From assembly GCF_003601985.1 (NCBI RefSeq), contig NZ_QZXA01000012.1:84303-148302 (forward strand): DNA of 64,000 nt. Direction: 5' to 3'. Below the pieces are notes generated by a model. It worked only from the letters and a program-made list of their open reading frames with translations. It was not told the DNA's origin and did no database searches. Position numbers and translations under genes: made by a program. Shown piece after piece: positions 28,920 to 39,359 of this stretch (its first letter is position 1; the number at the start of each line of letters is the position of its first letter). This stretch comes from Mesorhizobium jarvisii. GTDB lineage: Bacteria > Pseudomonadota > Alphaproteobacteria > Rhizobiales > Rhizobiaceae.

Positions 28920-29828
28920 GTGCTACGAGATTTGATCGCCAACGGACAGTCGATGCGCACCATCTCGCTGCCGCGCGGCCGGCAGCGCCTGCATGCCATG
29001 CCGACAAGCACCGGCTATGAGGTGCGCGAGGACGAGATCTATGACTGGGACGGACGCAAACGCGGCCAGACGCCGTTCACCGTGCTCCAGCACACGATCA
29101 GCGGCACCGGCCGGCTGCGCTACGAGAACCGCAACTATCGCCTGCAAGAGAACGACACGCTGCTGGTGCTGGTGCCGCACAACCACCGCTATTGGCTGGC
29201 GAGCGACGAGCGCTGGGAATATTTCTGGATCTCGATGAACGGCGAGGAGGCGCTGCGCATCCATAAGTCGATCCTCAGCATCTCCGGTCCGGTGTTCCGG
29301 CTTAAGCCAGCGACGATCGACCACCTTGCCGATTGCAGCCTGCGCCTCATCAAGGGGGCGGCCTCAGCGGGTGCCGCGTCCGCTATCGCCTACGAGGCGG
29401 CGATGGCGCTCTATGACGATGTCTTCGGCTCGCATGCCTTTGCCGAAAAACAGAGCGCCATGCAGCCGGTCATCGATCATATCAACGCCAATCTCGACAA
29501 ACCGCTGCCGGTGGCGGACCTCGTCCAGATCAGTGGTCTCAGCCGGGCCCATTTTTCGCGCTGCTTCGCCGAGAGCGAAGGCCTGCCGCCCGCCGAGTTC
29601 GTGCTGCAGCAGCGCCTGCAGCGGGCGGCGAAGCTGTTGACCAAGGCGGACTTTCTGCCGGTGAAGGAAGTCGCCATCCTGAGCGGCTTCGAGGATGCGA
29701 ATTATTTTTCGAAGGTCTTCCGCCGCCTCTACGGCACCACGCCCAGCCAGTTCCGCACCACCGGCATGTATGCCAGTCTGCGGACCCCGGCCAGGCGCGG
29801 CGTCAGGGTGTCGGACGACGAGACCTGA
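28920..29828 (+). CDS. agpT: AraC-family regulator of the alpha-galactoside operon
   Basis: Transcription activator of 302 residues. The N-terminal half is a cupin-type sugar-sensing domain (TISGTGRLRYENRNYRL, LLVLVPHNHRYW). The C-terminal half has two helix-turn-helix motifs (VADLVQISGLSRAHFSRCF and VKEVAILSGFEDANYFSKVFRR, ending GTTPSQFR). GTG 28920 is chosen because AAGGG lies seven bases upstream; ATG 28953 is the alternative. It is transcribed away from melA. In Sinorhizobium an AraC-type protein activates the agp genes; the symbol rests on that parallel. Confidence 0.8.
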   Translation: MLRDLIANGQSMRTISLPRGRQRLHAMPTSTGYEVREDEIYDWDGRKRGQTPFTVLQHTISGTGRLRYENRNYRLQENDTLLVLVPHNHRYWLASDERWEYFWISMNGEEALRIHKSILSISGPVFRLKPATIDHLADCSLRLIKGAASAGAASAIAYEAAMALYDDVFGSHAFAEKQSAMQPVIDHINANLDKPLPVADLVQISGLSRAHFSRCFAESEGLPPAEFVLQQRLQRAAKLLTKADFLPVKEVAILSGFEDANYFSKVFRRLYGTTPSQFRTTGMYASLRTPARRGVRVSDDET

Positions 29829-29852
29829 CGCCGCTTTTTGCGACCTGTTCTA

Positions 29853-31880
29853 TCAGGCCGCGTGAAGGCTGCCGCCGTCCAGCCACTCGAGATCGGCCGG
29901 CGAAAGCGCGATGTCCAGCGCCCGCAGGCTGTCTTCCAACTCGCCCAGCGTGCGCGGCCCGATCAGTGGAACCGACGGGAAAGGCTGGTTGAGCACATAG
30001 GCCAAAGCAACATGGATCGGGCTCTTGCGCAGGCGCGCGGCGAGCTCGATGGCGCGGTCGCGGCGGCCGAAATTGCGCTCCGAATACCAGACCCGCACCA
30101 GTTCCTCGCTGTCGCGCCTGTCGCGCCCGGCGCGCTCGGTGAAGAAGCCACGGCCCTGGCTCGACCAGGCGAAATTCGGCATCTGCCTGGATGTCAGCCA
30201 GGCCTTCCAGTCGTCGGTGGACGAAGCCACACAACCCGCCCAGATCGGCTCCAGCATCTCGGCCAGCGAAAAATTGTTGGAGAGCGCGCCGGGCTTCTGC
30301 TTGCCGGCGCGCTCGGCATAGGCAATCGCCTCGTCCATGCGCTGCATCGTCCAGTTCGAGCCGCCGAACGGGCCACGGATGCGCCCGGCCTTCACCTCAC
30401 GGTCCATGGCATCGACGAACTCGCCGACCGGCACATCCGGATTGTCGCGGTGCATGAAATAGATGTCGACATGGTCGGTCTGCAGGCGGTCGAGCGACTG
30501 GGCAAGCTGCTTGCCGATCACGTCGGGATAGCAGAGCGGCGAATGCGCGCCCTTGGCGATGATCACCGACTGCTCGCGCACGCCGCGGTTCTGCAACCAC
30601 TGGCCAAGCAGCGTCTCGGTGTAGCCGCCGCCGTAGACAAAACCGGTGTCGAAGAGATTGCCGCCGGCCTCGAAGAAGGCATCGAGCAGGATCGAGCCCG
30701 AGGAGAAAGTGCGGAAATCCTCGAAGCCGAGCGCCACCACCGACGCCGGCTTCACCAGGCCCGGAATGGTGCGCTTGCCGATCGCCGTGCCGCCCGACCG
30801 CAAAGGCCTGCCGGAGATGGTGCTGGTGCGCAGCGGGGCCTTTTCGATCTCGTACTCCAGCCCGACGGCAGCGCGCCACCTGTCGAGCACCCGCAAGGTG
30901 CCGAGACTGTCGGCCCAATCCATGCCCGGCCAGGCGAATTCCTGCCGCCCGGCGAGGATGGCCTCGCCGGCGCCGTCGACCTCGAAGGAATAGACATGGC
31001 GCTTTTCATCGACGCTGATCGTCTCGCGCGAACCGTCGGCGCCGATCACGTCGATCCGGCCGAGGCCGACATCGCGATTTCCGCCGGCGAACCAGAAGTC
31101 CGGCACTTCGATGCGGCCCTTGGTGCCGAGGATACGCAGCACATTGTCCTGGTTCAGCGAGATGCTGCAGGAAACCTCGGCGACGATGCCGCCGGGAAAA
31201 TGCAGCAGCGCCGAGGCCCATTCGTCGACGCCGGACTGGCCAAGATGAGCGGTGCCAACCACCTTGTCGGGCTCGGCAAAAGGTTGTCCCGATGCTGCCC
31301 CGGCAATCAGCCGCGCCATCGAGACGGTATAGCCGCCGACGTCCAGTATGCCGCCGCCGGCAGAATCATTGGCGTAGAGCCGATGCCGCGGCATGAAGCC
31401 CGGCATGGCGAAGCCGAAGCTGGACTTGATCATCCTGACCTCGCCGATGACGCCCGACTTGATCAGTTCCACCAGCTTCAGCGTCTGCGGGTGCAGCCGG
31501 TACATGAAGGCTTCGCCGAGAAAGGTGCCGGCCTTGCGCGCGGCATGGAACATGGCGTCGGCCTCGAAGGCGGTCAGCGCCAGCGGCTTTTCGCACAGCA
31601 CGTGCTTGCCCGCTTCCGCGGCCCGGATCGCCCATTGCGCGTGGCCGGGATGTGGAACCGCGATGTAGATCGCATCGATGTCGGGATCGGCTAGCAACGC
31701 TTCGTAGCCGTCGACGATGCGGGCGCCGGGAAAATTCCCGGCGAGGCTCGGCTTGCTCGGATTGCGCGCGCCGATGGCGACCAGTTTTCCGGTGCGCGAA
31801 GCGGCCACGCCGCCGGCGAAGGCCTGGGCGATGCTGCCTGGGCCGAGAATGCCCCAGCGAATGGGCATGGTTGCGGTCAT
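29853..31880 (-). CDS. Fusion of Gfo/Idh/MocA oxidoreductase and aldo/keto reductase
   Basis: One 675-residue protein with two complete NAD(P)-dependent oxidoreductases. Residues about 1-330 are a Gfo/Idh/MocA enzyme: Rossmann start IRWGILGPGSIAQAFAGG, the lysine motif EKPLAL, and a C-terminal substrate domain. Residues about 345-675 are an aldo/keto reductase with the full tetrad: Asp and Tyr in DTGFVYGGGYTE, Lys in IIAKGAH and His in YFMHRD. ATG 31880 has AAGGAG at the right distance. It is the last gene of a CUT1 sugar-importer operon, so both halves probably act in sequence on the imported sugar. No frameshift or stop separates them, so the fusion is genuine. Confidence 0.88.
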   Translation of the reverse strand: MTATMPIRWGILGPGSIAQAFAGGVAASRTGKLVAIGARNPSKPSLAGNFPGARIVDGYEALLADPDIDAIYIAVPHPGHAQWAIRAAEAGKHVLCEKPLALTAFEADAMFHAARKAGTFLGEAFMYRLHPQTLKLVELIKSGVIGEVRMIKSSFGFAMPGFMPRHRLYANDSAGGGILDVGGYTVSMARLIAGAASGQPFAEPDKVVGTAHLGQSGVDEWASALLHFPGGIVAEVSCSISLNQDNVLRILGTKGRIEVPDFWFAGGNRDVGLGRIDVIGADGSRETISVDEKRHVYSFEVDGAGEAILAGRQEFAWPGMDWADSLGTLRVLDRWRAAVGLEYEIEKAPLRTSTISGRPLRSGGTAIGKRTIPGLVKPASVVALGFEDFRTFSSGSILLDAFFEAGGNLFDTGFVYGGGYTETLLGQWLQNRGVREQSVIIAKGAHSPLCYPDVIGKQLAQSLDRLQTDHVDIYFMHRDNPDVPVGEFVDAMDREVKAGRIRGPFGGSNWTMQRMDEAIAYAERAGKQKPGALSNNFSLAEMLEPIWAGCVASSTDDWKAWLTSRQMPNFAWSSQGRGFFTERAGRDRRDSEELVRVWYSERNFGRRDRAIELAARLRKSPIHVALAYVLNQPFPSVPLIGPRTLGELEDSLRALDIALSPADLEWLDGGSLHAA

Positions 31881-31916
31881 TGTCATTCTCCTTGAAGGCT
31901 GGAAGGGGGCGGCCGG

Positions 31917-32996
<1,080 letters not shown>

Positions 32997-33004
32997 GCTG
33001 CCTC

Positions 33005-33841
33005 TTACTTGACTGCGCCGGCGGCGATGCCGGCGATGAAATGGCGCTGCAGAAGCACGAAGACGATCAGCATCGGCACGGTGAGCATCACGGCCCCTGC
33101 CATGATGCCGCCCCACGACACTTTGGTGAGGCCGATCAGGGTGCCGAGCGCCACCGGCGCCGTCATCGAACCGGGCTGGCTGTTGATCAAAAGCGGCCAG
33201 AGATAATTGTTCCAGGAGGCGAGGAACAGGATGATGGCGAGTGCGGCCAGCATCGGCCGCGCCAGCGGCAGCGCGACAAAGAGGAAGATGCGCCACTCCT
33301 TCACACCTTCGACGCGGGCGGCGTCGAAGAGGTCGTCCGGCATCATCGAAAAACTCTGCCGCATGAACAGCACACCGAGTGAATTGAACAGCGGCGGCAC
33401 GATCAGCGCCACCCAGGTGTTGGCGAGTTGGAAGTCGCGCGCCACCATGATGAATTGCGGGATCAGCACCACCGCATAGGGCAGCGTGATGGTGCCGAAG
33501 ATGATGCCGACGACCACGCCTTTGCCGAAGAACTGGTAGCGCGCCAGCGCCCAGCCGGCCATCGACGTCAACAGCACCGACAGGAAGGTGTAGGTCACCG
33601 CCACCGAGACGGAGATGCCGATGGCGCCGACGAAATTGGTGTCGCGCTGCAGATTGTTGAAATTGTCGACGAAATTGCCGTGCGGCAAGAGCTCGATGCC
33701 GGGGCTGAAGATGCCGTTGTCGGGCATCGTCGAGAACACCACCATCATCCACAGCGGGAACAGCCAGATCAGCGCCAGCGGTGTGAGGAAAAGATGCAGC
33801 GCGATGCTGCGCCTCAGGCGGGCGGAGGAGAGCGAACTCAT
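33005..33841 (-). CDS. Sugar ABC transporter permease (MalG/UgpE-like)
   Basis: Membrane subunit of the CUT1 importer, 278 residues and about six membrane segments. It carries the family EAA loop (DAARVEGVKEWRIFLFVALPLARP) that contacts the ATPase. Its ATG overlaps the preceding permease stop by four bases (33838-33841). Confidence 0.93.
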   Translation of the reverse strand: MSSLSSARLRRSIALHLFLTPLALIWLFPLWMMVVFSTMPDNGIFSPGIELLPHGNFVDNFNNLQRDTNFVGAIGISVSVAVTYTFLSVLLTSMAGWALARYQFFGKGVVVGIIFGTITLPYAVVLIPQFIMVARDFQLANTWVALIVPPLFNSLGVLFMRQSFSMMPDDLFDAARVEGVKEWRIFLFVALPLARPMLAALAIILFLASWNNYLWPLLINSQPGSMTAPVALGTLIGLTKVSWGGIMAGAVMLTVPMLIVFVLLQRHFIAGIAAGAVK

Positions 33842-34698
33842 TGCTTTTCCCTCGTCAGCCACAGCTGCACCAGCGTGATCGCGATCGCCAGCGCCGCCAT
33901 GGTGTAGGCGACGGCCGAGGCATAGCCGAAATTGAGCGACCGGAACCCCTGGCGGTAGAGCAGCAGGCCGAGCGTCTCGGTGCCGCCGCCCGGCCCGCCG
34001 CGCTCGGTGATCAGGAAGGGCTCGGTGAACAATTGCATGGTGCCGATGATCGAGAGCACCAGGCAAAACACGATGACCGGCTTCAACAGCGGCAAGGTGA
34101 TGTGGAAGAACTGCTTGAGCTTGCTGACGCGGTCGAGCGTCGCCGCCTCGTAGACATCCTCGGGGATGGATTGCATGCCGGCCAGAAGGATAATGGCGTT
34201 GTAGCCGGCCCAGCGCCAGGTGACAGCGATCATGATCAGCGCCATGGCCGGCGTGACATTGGAGAACCAGTCGATCTTGGGCAGCCCGATGCTGTTCAGG
34301 AGCTTGTTGACGATGCCGAAATCGAGGCTGAACATCAGCCGGAACACCGCCGAATAGGCGACCTCACCGACCACCACCGGGGCGAAGAAGGCGAAGCGAT
34401 AGAGGCCCCTCGCCTTGAGGAGCGGCGAATTCAAAAGCACGGCCATCACCATGGCCAGCGCGATCATCACCGGCACCTGGATGACGAGGATGAGCAGCGT
34501 GTTCTTCACCGCGTTGAAGAAGGCCGGATCGCCGATCAGACGGCCCCAGTTGAAGCCCGGCGCGAAACGCCAGGGCACGGTGCGTGTCGCCTGGAAGGAG
34601 ATCATGAACGACGAGATGATCGGCCACACCCAGAAGACGGAGAAGATCAGCAGATAAGGCGCCAGGAAACGATAGGCCGTGGCGTTGCGGTTGCGCAT
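33838..34698 (-). CDS. Sugar ABC transporter permease (MalF/UgpA-like)
   Basis: First permease of the CUT1 importer, 286 residues. It opens with a membrane anchor (RFLAPYLLIFSVFWVWPII) and contains the EAA loop EAATLDRVSKLKQFFHITLPLLKP. It follows the binding-protein gene after a 95-base gap that holds a hairpin. Confidence 0.93.
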   Translation of the reverse strand: MRNRNATAYRFLAPYLLIFSVFWVWPIISSFMISFQATRTVPWRFAPGFNWGRLIGDPAFFNAVKNTLLILVIQVPVMIALAMVMAVLLNSPLLKARGLYRFAFFAPVVVGEVAYSAVFRLMFSLDFGIVNKLLNSIGLPKIDWFSNVTPAMALIMIAVTWRWAGYNAIILLAGMQSIPEDVYEAATLDRVSKLKQFFHITLPLLKPVIVFCLVLSIIGTMQLFTEPFLITERGGPGGGTETLGLLLYRQGFRSLNFGYASAVAYTMAALAIAITLVQLWLTREKQ

Positions 34699-34749
34699 CC
34701 TGCTCCTCCTCCTTCATATCCGGTGTTTCAGCCAAGCTCGCAGGCGACA

Positions 34750-34780
34750 GGGTCCGGGCGGCAAGAGTCGTCCCGGACCC
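34750..34780. other. Intercistronic hairpin after the CUT1 binding-protein gene
   Basis: GGGTCCGGG (34750-34758) / CCCGGACCC (34772-34780), a perfect 9-base stem between the binding-protein stop and the first permease; no T-run. Confidence 0.65.
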
Positions 34781-34793
34781 CATCCCTGGGAGG

Positions 34794-36065
34794 TTATGAC
34801 TTGACCGGCAGTCCGGTCGCCGCGGCGATCTGTTTTGCCGCATCGTCGAGTGCCGCCTTGGCGTCGGGATAGCCGCCGGCCAGATATTTGGTCTGCACCG
34901 CGCGGACGATGATTTCGGCATCGCTCTGGAACTGCGTGCCGCGGCTGGGGACGACCTTGGGCAAGGTGCCCAGAATATCCTTCCACACCGCCTGGCCACC
35001 CCAATAGGGCAGGCCTTGGCTGACATAAGGATCATCCAGCGCCGAGACCAGCGAAGGGACGAGGCCGAACTCCTTCAGCATGGTGATCTGGCCTTCATTG
35101 GTTCCGAGCGTGTATTTCAGATACTCGTAGGCCGCTTCCTTGTTCTTCGAGGCCGAGGTGATGGCCAGCGACGAGCCGCCGAGATTGGCGGCGCGCGGAC
35201 CGTCGGCGGTTAGGCTCGGCATCAGATAGACGCCCCATTTGCCGTTCTCGCCGGCCGATTCTGTGCGGATGGTGCCTTCATACCAGCCGCCATAGACTTG
35301 GGTGGCGACGGTGCCCGCCGTGTTGTTGGTGATCTTGGTGCCCCAGTCGGCGGACGAGACGATGCCGGCGTCCTTCATCTCCTTGACCTTGGTCATGGCG
35401 TCGACGCATTTGGGTTCGCTGACCGTGATCGACTGGCCGTCCTCGGCGAAATAGGCGCAGCCCTGCTCGTTGGAGATCATGCGGAAGAATTCACTGTCGC
35501 CGTTGAAATCGGCATTGGTCATCGAGACGCCCGGATTGGCCGCCTGGATCTTCTTGCCGGCGGCGATGAAATCGTCCCAGGTCTTGATCGATGCCGGATC
35601 GACGCCGGCCTTCTCGTAGAAGTCGCGGCGATAGAAGGCGGCGACGGGCCCGGAATCCCACGGCATGGCATAGGCCTTGTCGCCGACCTCAAGTTCGGTG
35701 CGTTTGAAATCGGGGAATTTCTTCTGGTCCTCGGCACTGTAGCCCAGCGTATGCAGGTCGACGAAGCAGTCGGGGAACTGGCTCCAGTAATTCTCGGCTT
35801 CGCCATTCTCGATGGTGACGATGTCGGGCAGGCCGACGCCTCCGGCCGCACAGCCGGCGATCGACTTGTCGTAGGTCGGCTGGTTGCCGAGATCCTGAAC
35901 CGTGACCTTGATGTCGGGATGCAGCTTGTTGAAGCCGGCAACCGTCGCCTTCAGCGACGAAGCGGCGACATTCCAGCTCCAGATGGTGATTTCGCCGGAC
36001 TGCGCAAAGGCCGGGGCTGAGCCCAGGGCAAGCGCGAGCGCGGCGCAAGTCAGTGTGATGCGCAT
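34794..36065 (-). CDS. Sugar ABC transporter periplasmic binding protein (CUT1)
   Basis: Periplasmic sugar receptor, 423 residues. Signal peptide MRITLTCAALALALGSAPAFA; the mature protein shows the UgpB/MalE-type start GEITIWSWN, a cleft segment AMPWDSGPVAAFYRRDFYEKAG and the GGSSLAITSASKNKEAAYEYLKY hinge block. It is the first gene of the operon and is divergent from an AraC regulator. Specific sugar unknown. Confidence 0.92.
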   Translation of the reverse strand: MRITLTCAALALALGSAPAFAQSGEITIWSWNVAASSLKATVAGFNKLHPDIKVTVQDLGNQPTYDKSIAGCAAGGVGLPDIVTIENGEAENYWSQFPDCFVDLHTLGYSAEDQKKFPDFKRTELEVGDKAYAMPWDSGPVAAFYRRDFYEKAGVDPASIKTWDDFIAAGKKIQAANPGVSMTNADFNGDSEFFRMISNEQGCAYFAEDGQSITVSEPKCVDAMTKVKEMKDAGIVSSADWGTKITNNTAGTVATQVYGGWYEGTIRTESAGENGKWGVYLMPSLTADGPRAANLGGSSLAITSASKNKEAAYEYLKYTLGTNEGQITMLKEFGLVPSLVSALDDPYVSQGLPYWGGQAVWKDILGTLPKVVPSRGTQFQSDAEIIVRAVQTKYLAGGYPDAKAALDDAAKQIAAATGLPVKS

Positions 36066-36169
36066 TGAAATCCTCCCATTTCATTTGCTCTCTCTGCGAG
36101 CGTGGCTACACTATTCGGCGCGGAAGGCTTGTCGCCGACAAAGGGAATACGGAATTGGCGGAAAGTAAG

Positions 36170-37042
36170 ATGCCGGAACGGCCGTTTTACCAGCCGGGCG
36201 CCAGCAGCGTGGAGGGCCTGCCGCTGCTCCTGCAGATGTTTCACACCGCTCCGCTGGTGATGCTCAAGCCGCACTGGCATGCCCAGGTCGAGGTGAATTT
36301 CATCGTGCGCGGCAGCGTGCACTACCGCATGAACGAGCACGAAATCTCACTTTCGGCCGGCGAGATGTGCTTCTTCTGGGGCGGCCTGCCGCACCAGATG
36401 GACGATCTCAGCGACGACGCCATCTATGCCGGCGCGCATCTGCCGCTGGTGCATTTCTTCCGGCTGCATCTGCCGGCGGACGTGCGCCACCGGCTGATGA
36501 CGGGCGCGACGCTGGTGACCAGCGCCACCGACCAATCCGACAACGACAATTTCGCCCGCTGGAACCGCTATGCCCGCTCGGGCGATCCGGCCAAGGCCGA
36601 ACACGCCGTCAACGAGCTTCTGCTGCGGCTGGAGCGGGTGCGGTTCGAACCCTACAGGCTGGTGCCAGAGACGGCGGCCGGGCAGGAAGCCGGCAGTGCG
36701 TTCGACCAGCAATCCTCGCGCAATGTCGGGCGCATGTGCGATTTCATCGCCGAGAATTTCCTCTACGACATCGATTGCATGAACATAGCGGCGGCGGCCG
36801 ATATCCATCCCAAATACGCCATGAGCCTGTTCAAGAAATCGACCGGCATGACGCTCAACGAATATGTCAACCTTTTGCGGCTGAGCTACGCGCAGGCGCT
36901 TCTGATGCATCAGGATGCCAATGTGCTGCGCGTCGCCATGGACTCCGGTTTCGGCTCGCTCAGCGCCTTCAACAAGTCCTTCCGCAAGCTGGCCGGCATG
37001 ACCCCCTCCGACTTCCGCAAAGGCGTGGCCGGCGCCAGGTAG
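36170..37042 (+). CDS. AraC-family transcriptional regulator of the CUT1 operon
   Basis: A 290-residue regulator: N-terminal cupin (MLKPHWHAQVEVNFIVRG with metal-like His residues) and C-terminal double helix-turn-helix (MNIAAAADIHPKYAMSLFKK, then VAMDSGFGSLSAFNKSFRKL and MTPSDFR). ATG 36170 is used because a start at 36065 would run over the divergent binding-protein start; a TTG at 36155 is also possible. The 104-base gap to the divergent gene should hold both promoters. Very likely controls the importer operon. Confidence 0.85.
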   Translation: MPERPFYQPGASSVEGLPLLLQMFHTAPLVMLKPHWHAQVEVNFIVRGSVHYRMNEHEISLSAGEMCFFWGGLPHQMDDLSDDAIYAGAHLPLVHFFRLHLPADVRHRLMTGATLVTSATDQSDNDNFARWNRYARSGDPAKAEHAVNELLLRLERVRFEPYRLVPETAAGQEAGSAFDQQSSRNVGRMCDFIAENFLYDIDCMNIAAAADIHPKYAMSLFKKSTGMTLNEYVNLLRLSYAQALLMHQDANVLRVAMDSGFGSLSAFNKSFRKLAGMTPSDFRKGVAGAR

Positions 37043-37346
37043 GGCGACAGCTCGTTGCCCCCGCGGCATCTCCACCGTCGGCTAACGAGGGATCCCGGCG
37101 GTTGCAGCGCGGCATGGCGGCGCTAGGACAGAGGCCAAAGGGCAGAAGGAGGCCAGCCCGCGCGCCATTGCGGTTGTGAAAGCGCCTGAGGAGGCCGGCC
37201 TTTCCACAGCCTCGCTTTTCCTGCCGGAAATCGCCACCTAGGCGCTGGACAGGCTAAATTCCCGTGCTATAACCCACGCGCTTTCAAGGGGTGCCCCACG
37301 GCGCCTTCATGAAATCCGGTTCACGCGTTTTCGTTTGCCGGAACAG
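37043..37346. other. Non-coding interval upstream of tRNA-Phe
   Basis: About 300 bases with no convincing gene; it presumably contains the tRNA promoter. Nothing else recognised. Confidence 0.4.
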
Positions 37347-37422
<76 letters not shown>

Positions 37423-37508
37423 TTTCCTTTGTAAGGTGTTGACGCAGCTGAAAAACTAGCAAAATTATATGCTTAGGCCTGCCCGAGTGCTACACACGGG
37501 TGTTACAC

Positions 37509-37625
37509 ATGGTCCTTGCTATGGGCCGTCCTGTCAAACATCGTAAGACTGGGGTGTACTGGTTCCGAAAGCGCCTACCGGCGGACATTGCCGCGCTGGC
37601 GCCGCATGTGCGAGCGATGGCATAG
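37509..37625 (+). pseudogene. Integrase N-terminal remnant (DUF6538-type arm domain)
   Basis: Reads MVLAMGRPVKHRKTGVYW, then FRKRLPADIAALAPHVRAMA and a stop: 38 residues matching the start of tyrosine recombinases that open with a DUF6538 domain (compare YFARLVVPRDL in the intact integrase at 12211-13782). Everything downstream, including the catalytic domain, is missing. It reads away from tRNA-Phe in the standard integrase position, so it marks an old, deleted island. ATG 37521 is an alternative start. Confidence 0.75.
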
Positions 37626-37959
37626 ATGTCGCAGGGATGGTGATCGGTCCGAGCCAGCATGCCGCGCGCCCTTGCCGTGAGAACGCCGCGTAAATTGCAT
37701 AAGTCTCCGCTTATAGGCAAGGCTCAACGAAGCCCGCCCCAGACAGTTTTGCCCCCGTCCGAGGCGGGCTGAGGAAGCTGATGGAGGCAGCCTCCGGCCT
37801 TGGCCCACGGGGATCAAAACCAAGGCAGATTCAAAACTTCACCCGGCGAAGAATGTTCCGGCCGTGGTGATCTCCGGCTGTAGTCACATTAGCCCCAACT
37901 AACGCTCTCTGGACTCTTTTCGCCAATGGAAGCATTCTTCCGGCGGGGAGAGTGGGACT
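37626..37959. other. Non-coding stretch after the integrase remnant
   Basis: About 330 bases with no supported gene on either strand; probably decayed island sequence. Confidence 0.4.
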
Positions 37960-38697
37960 GTGGGCCAAGTCCAGCAACAGGGGTCAGCCATCCTGATCGA
38001 TGGGGGGATCGCAGGGCAGCGGCTCAATCTGCCGCTCGCGATCATCTTGACCGTCAGCCTGGTCATCGCGGCTATTGCGCCATTCGACGTTGGCTTCGTC
38101 GCCGTCACGTTCGGATCTCCAGTTCTACGCGTCATGCTTATGGCCGCCCTCGTGATGATCGGCGCTTGGTCAGCGAGCCAAGTCGGCCTACGTCTGACCG
38201 CATCGGCTCGATCAGCATTGATCGGGGCGATTGGTGCGATCCTGGTTGCCGGCTATGTAGTCTGCATCGACTGCTATCTATTTCGAAGCGTTGTCCCGGA
38301 ATCCTATGCGCAATTTTTCGAGCAAATGCCGCTGGGTGAGCGCTTTGCCTATTTCATGCTCCGCGCGTTCAACGAGAATGTGATCTATCGCCTGTTCGTA
38401 TTCGCGACCGCCCTTTGCCTGCTTTCGAAGCTGACGAGGGTAGGAGCAAGGGAGATGGCACCGATCGCCATCCTAGCCGTCATGGTCGCAACCCAGGCGC
38501 TCAACATTGGGATGAACGTGACGGCGTTCTTACCGGGCCCGATATCGCCGCTGGTGCTCACCTACGAGGCTTTGCGCTACGTCGTCCCAGGCGTAATTTG
38601 GGCATGGCTGTTCTGGCGCTTCGGTTTCCTGACTGCCGAGATTGCTTCGGTTGGCTGCCATCTGTTTCTTCAGCCGGCGCTGGGCATTCTGCTTTAG
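37960..38697 (+). CDS. Multi-pass membrane protein, distantly CPBP (Abi-type protease)-like
   Basis: A 245-residue protein with about seven hydrophobic segments. The pair NENVIYR (Glu139, Arg144) resembles the EExxxR motif of CPBP intramembrane proteases, and a C-terminal EIASVGCHLFLQP places a His like the third CPBP motif; the first Glu of the EE pair is replaced by Asn, so activity is uncertain. The start is GTG 37960, just after a purine-rich stretch. It sits alone in the decayed island next to tRNA-Phe. CPBP proteins serve in prenyl-protein processing or bacteriocin immunity; here the assignment is tentative. Confidence 0.6.
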   Translation: MGQVQQQGSAILIDGGIAGQRLNLPLAIILTVSLVIAAIAPFDVGFVAVTFGSPVLRVMLMAALVMIGAWSASQVGLRLTASARSALIGAIGAILVAGYVVCIDCYLFRSVVPESYAQFFEQMPLGERFAYFMLRAFNENVIYRLFVFATALCLLSKLTRVGAREMAPIAILAVMVATQALNIGMNVTAFLPGPISPLVLTYEALRYVVPGVIWAWLFWRFGFLTAEIASVGCHLFLQPALGILL

Positions 38698-38739
38698 CCG
38701 CTAACGGTCTATTGCGTGATCCTCGTTTAGCATCCGCTG

Positions 38740-38934
38740 ATGGATGACACGTTCGAAGACTTGATTCACGCTGTGAAAGCTGCGCCAAAAAGCGATCGGC
38801 TTGGCATCGTGCTGGCGAGCCTTGCCATCCTTGCCGCGGTGGCCGGCAGTGTATTGCTCAAAGGAACAGGGCACGATCAGCCGCGACCGCCAACTGTCGA
38901 CATTGGCCAGATCCTTCACCCCGGAGTGGTCTGA
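38740..38934 (+). CDS. Small single-pass membrane protein (64 residues), hypothetical
   Basis: MDDTFEDLIHAVKAAPKSDR is followed by one membrane segment (LGIVLASLAILAAVAGSVLL) and a short polar tail. It lies 42 bases after the CPBP-like gene on the same strand. No family recognised and no strong ribosome site; reality is uncertain. Confidence 0.4.
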   Translation: MDDTFEDLIHAVKAAPKSDRLGIVLASLAILAAVAGSVLLKGTGHDQPRPPTVDIGQILHPGVV

Positions 38935-39088
38935 AGCTACCCCCATGCAGAGAAGCCCGACGGCGGAGACTGGTTAAACGCAGTGGCGCCAAAATTGGCG
39001 GCGGAAAAGTCTGTGCTGTTATGAATGCTGATACCTGCAAAAACAGCGCCGGAATTGAGGCCACTGGGAAGCGATATCCCGCCGGCAC

Positions 39089-39241
39089 CAGTCGCAGGAT
39101 CGAGATGTCAGCGCCGTGGTTGATGTGATAGACGGCGCCGTCAATCACGAGCGCCGGGACGGACTTGACCCCGGCTTCTTTCGCTTCGGCAAGCCGGCCC
39201 TTTGTCACGCCCCGTGCGGCCGTTGCCGATCCTGGCGCCGT
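39089..39241 (-). pseudogene. Fragment of a thioredoxin/glutaredoxin-like protein
   Basis: The minus-strand frame reads TAARGVTKGRLAEAKEAGV, then KSVPALVIDGAVYHINHGADI. The SVPALVIDG block is the cis-proline region of thioredoxin-fold proteins. The N-terminal half with the CxxC site is missing, as a stop lies at 39242-39244, and the sequence after residue about 40 loses similarity. A truncated remnant, not a working gene. Confidence 0.55.
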
Positions 39242-39289
39242 TCACGGTTTCACGGAAACGGCAGCCTGCTCTAACTCTTCGTTTTGACG

Positions 39290-39354
39290 CCATTCCCAAG
39301 GGAAGGCGTCTGCTCTTCCCTTGGGAATGGCCGGCGCGCTGGCGTGCCGGCCAT
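39290..39354. repeat. Two large overlapping inverted repeats downstream of the PfpI gene
   Basis: CCATTCCCAAGGGAA (39290-39304) is perfectly inverted at 39316-39330 (15-base arms, 11-base loop). A second pair, ATGGCCGGC (39327-39335) / GCCGGCCAT (39346-39354), shares its left arm end with the first, so only one can form fully. Located just after the PfpI stop on the minus strand; likely terminates or protects that transcript. Confidence 0.6.
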
Positions 39355-39359
39355 TGGCG

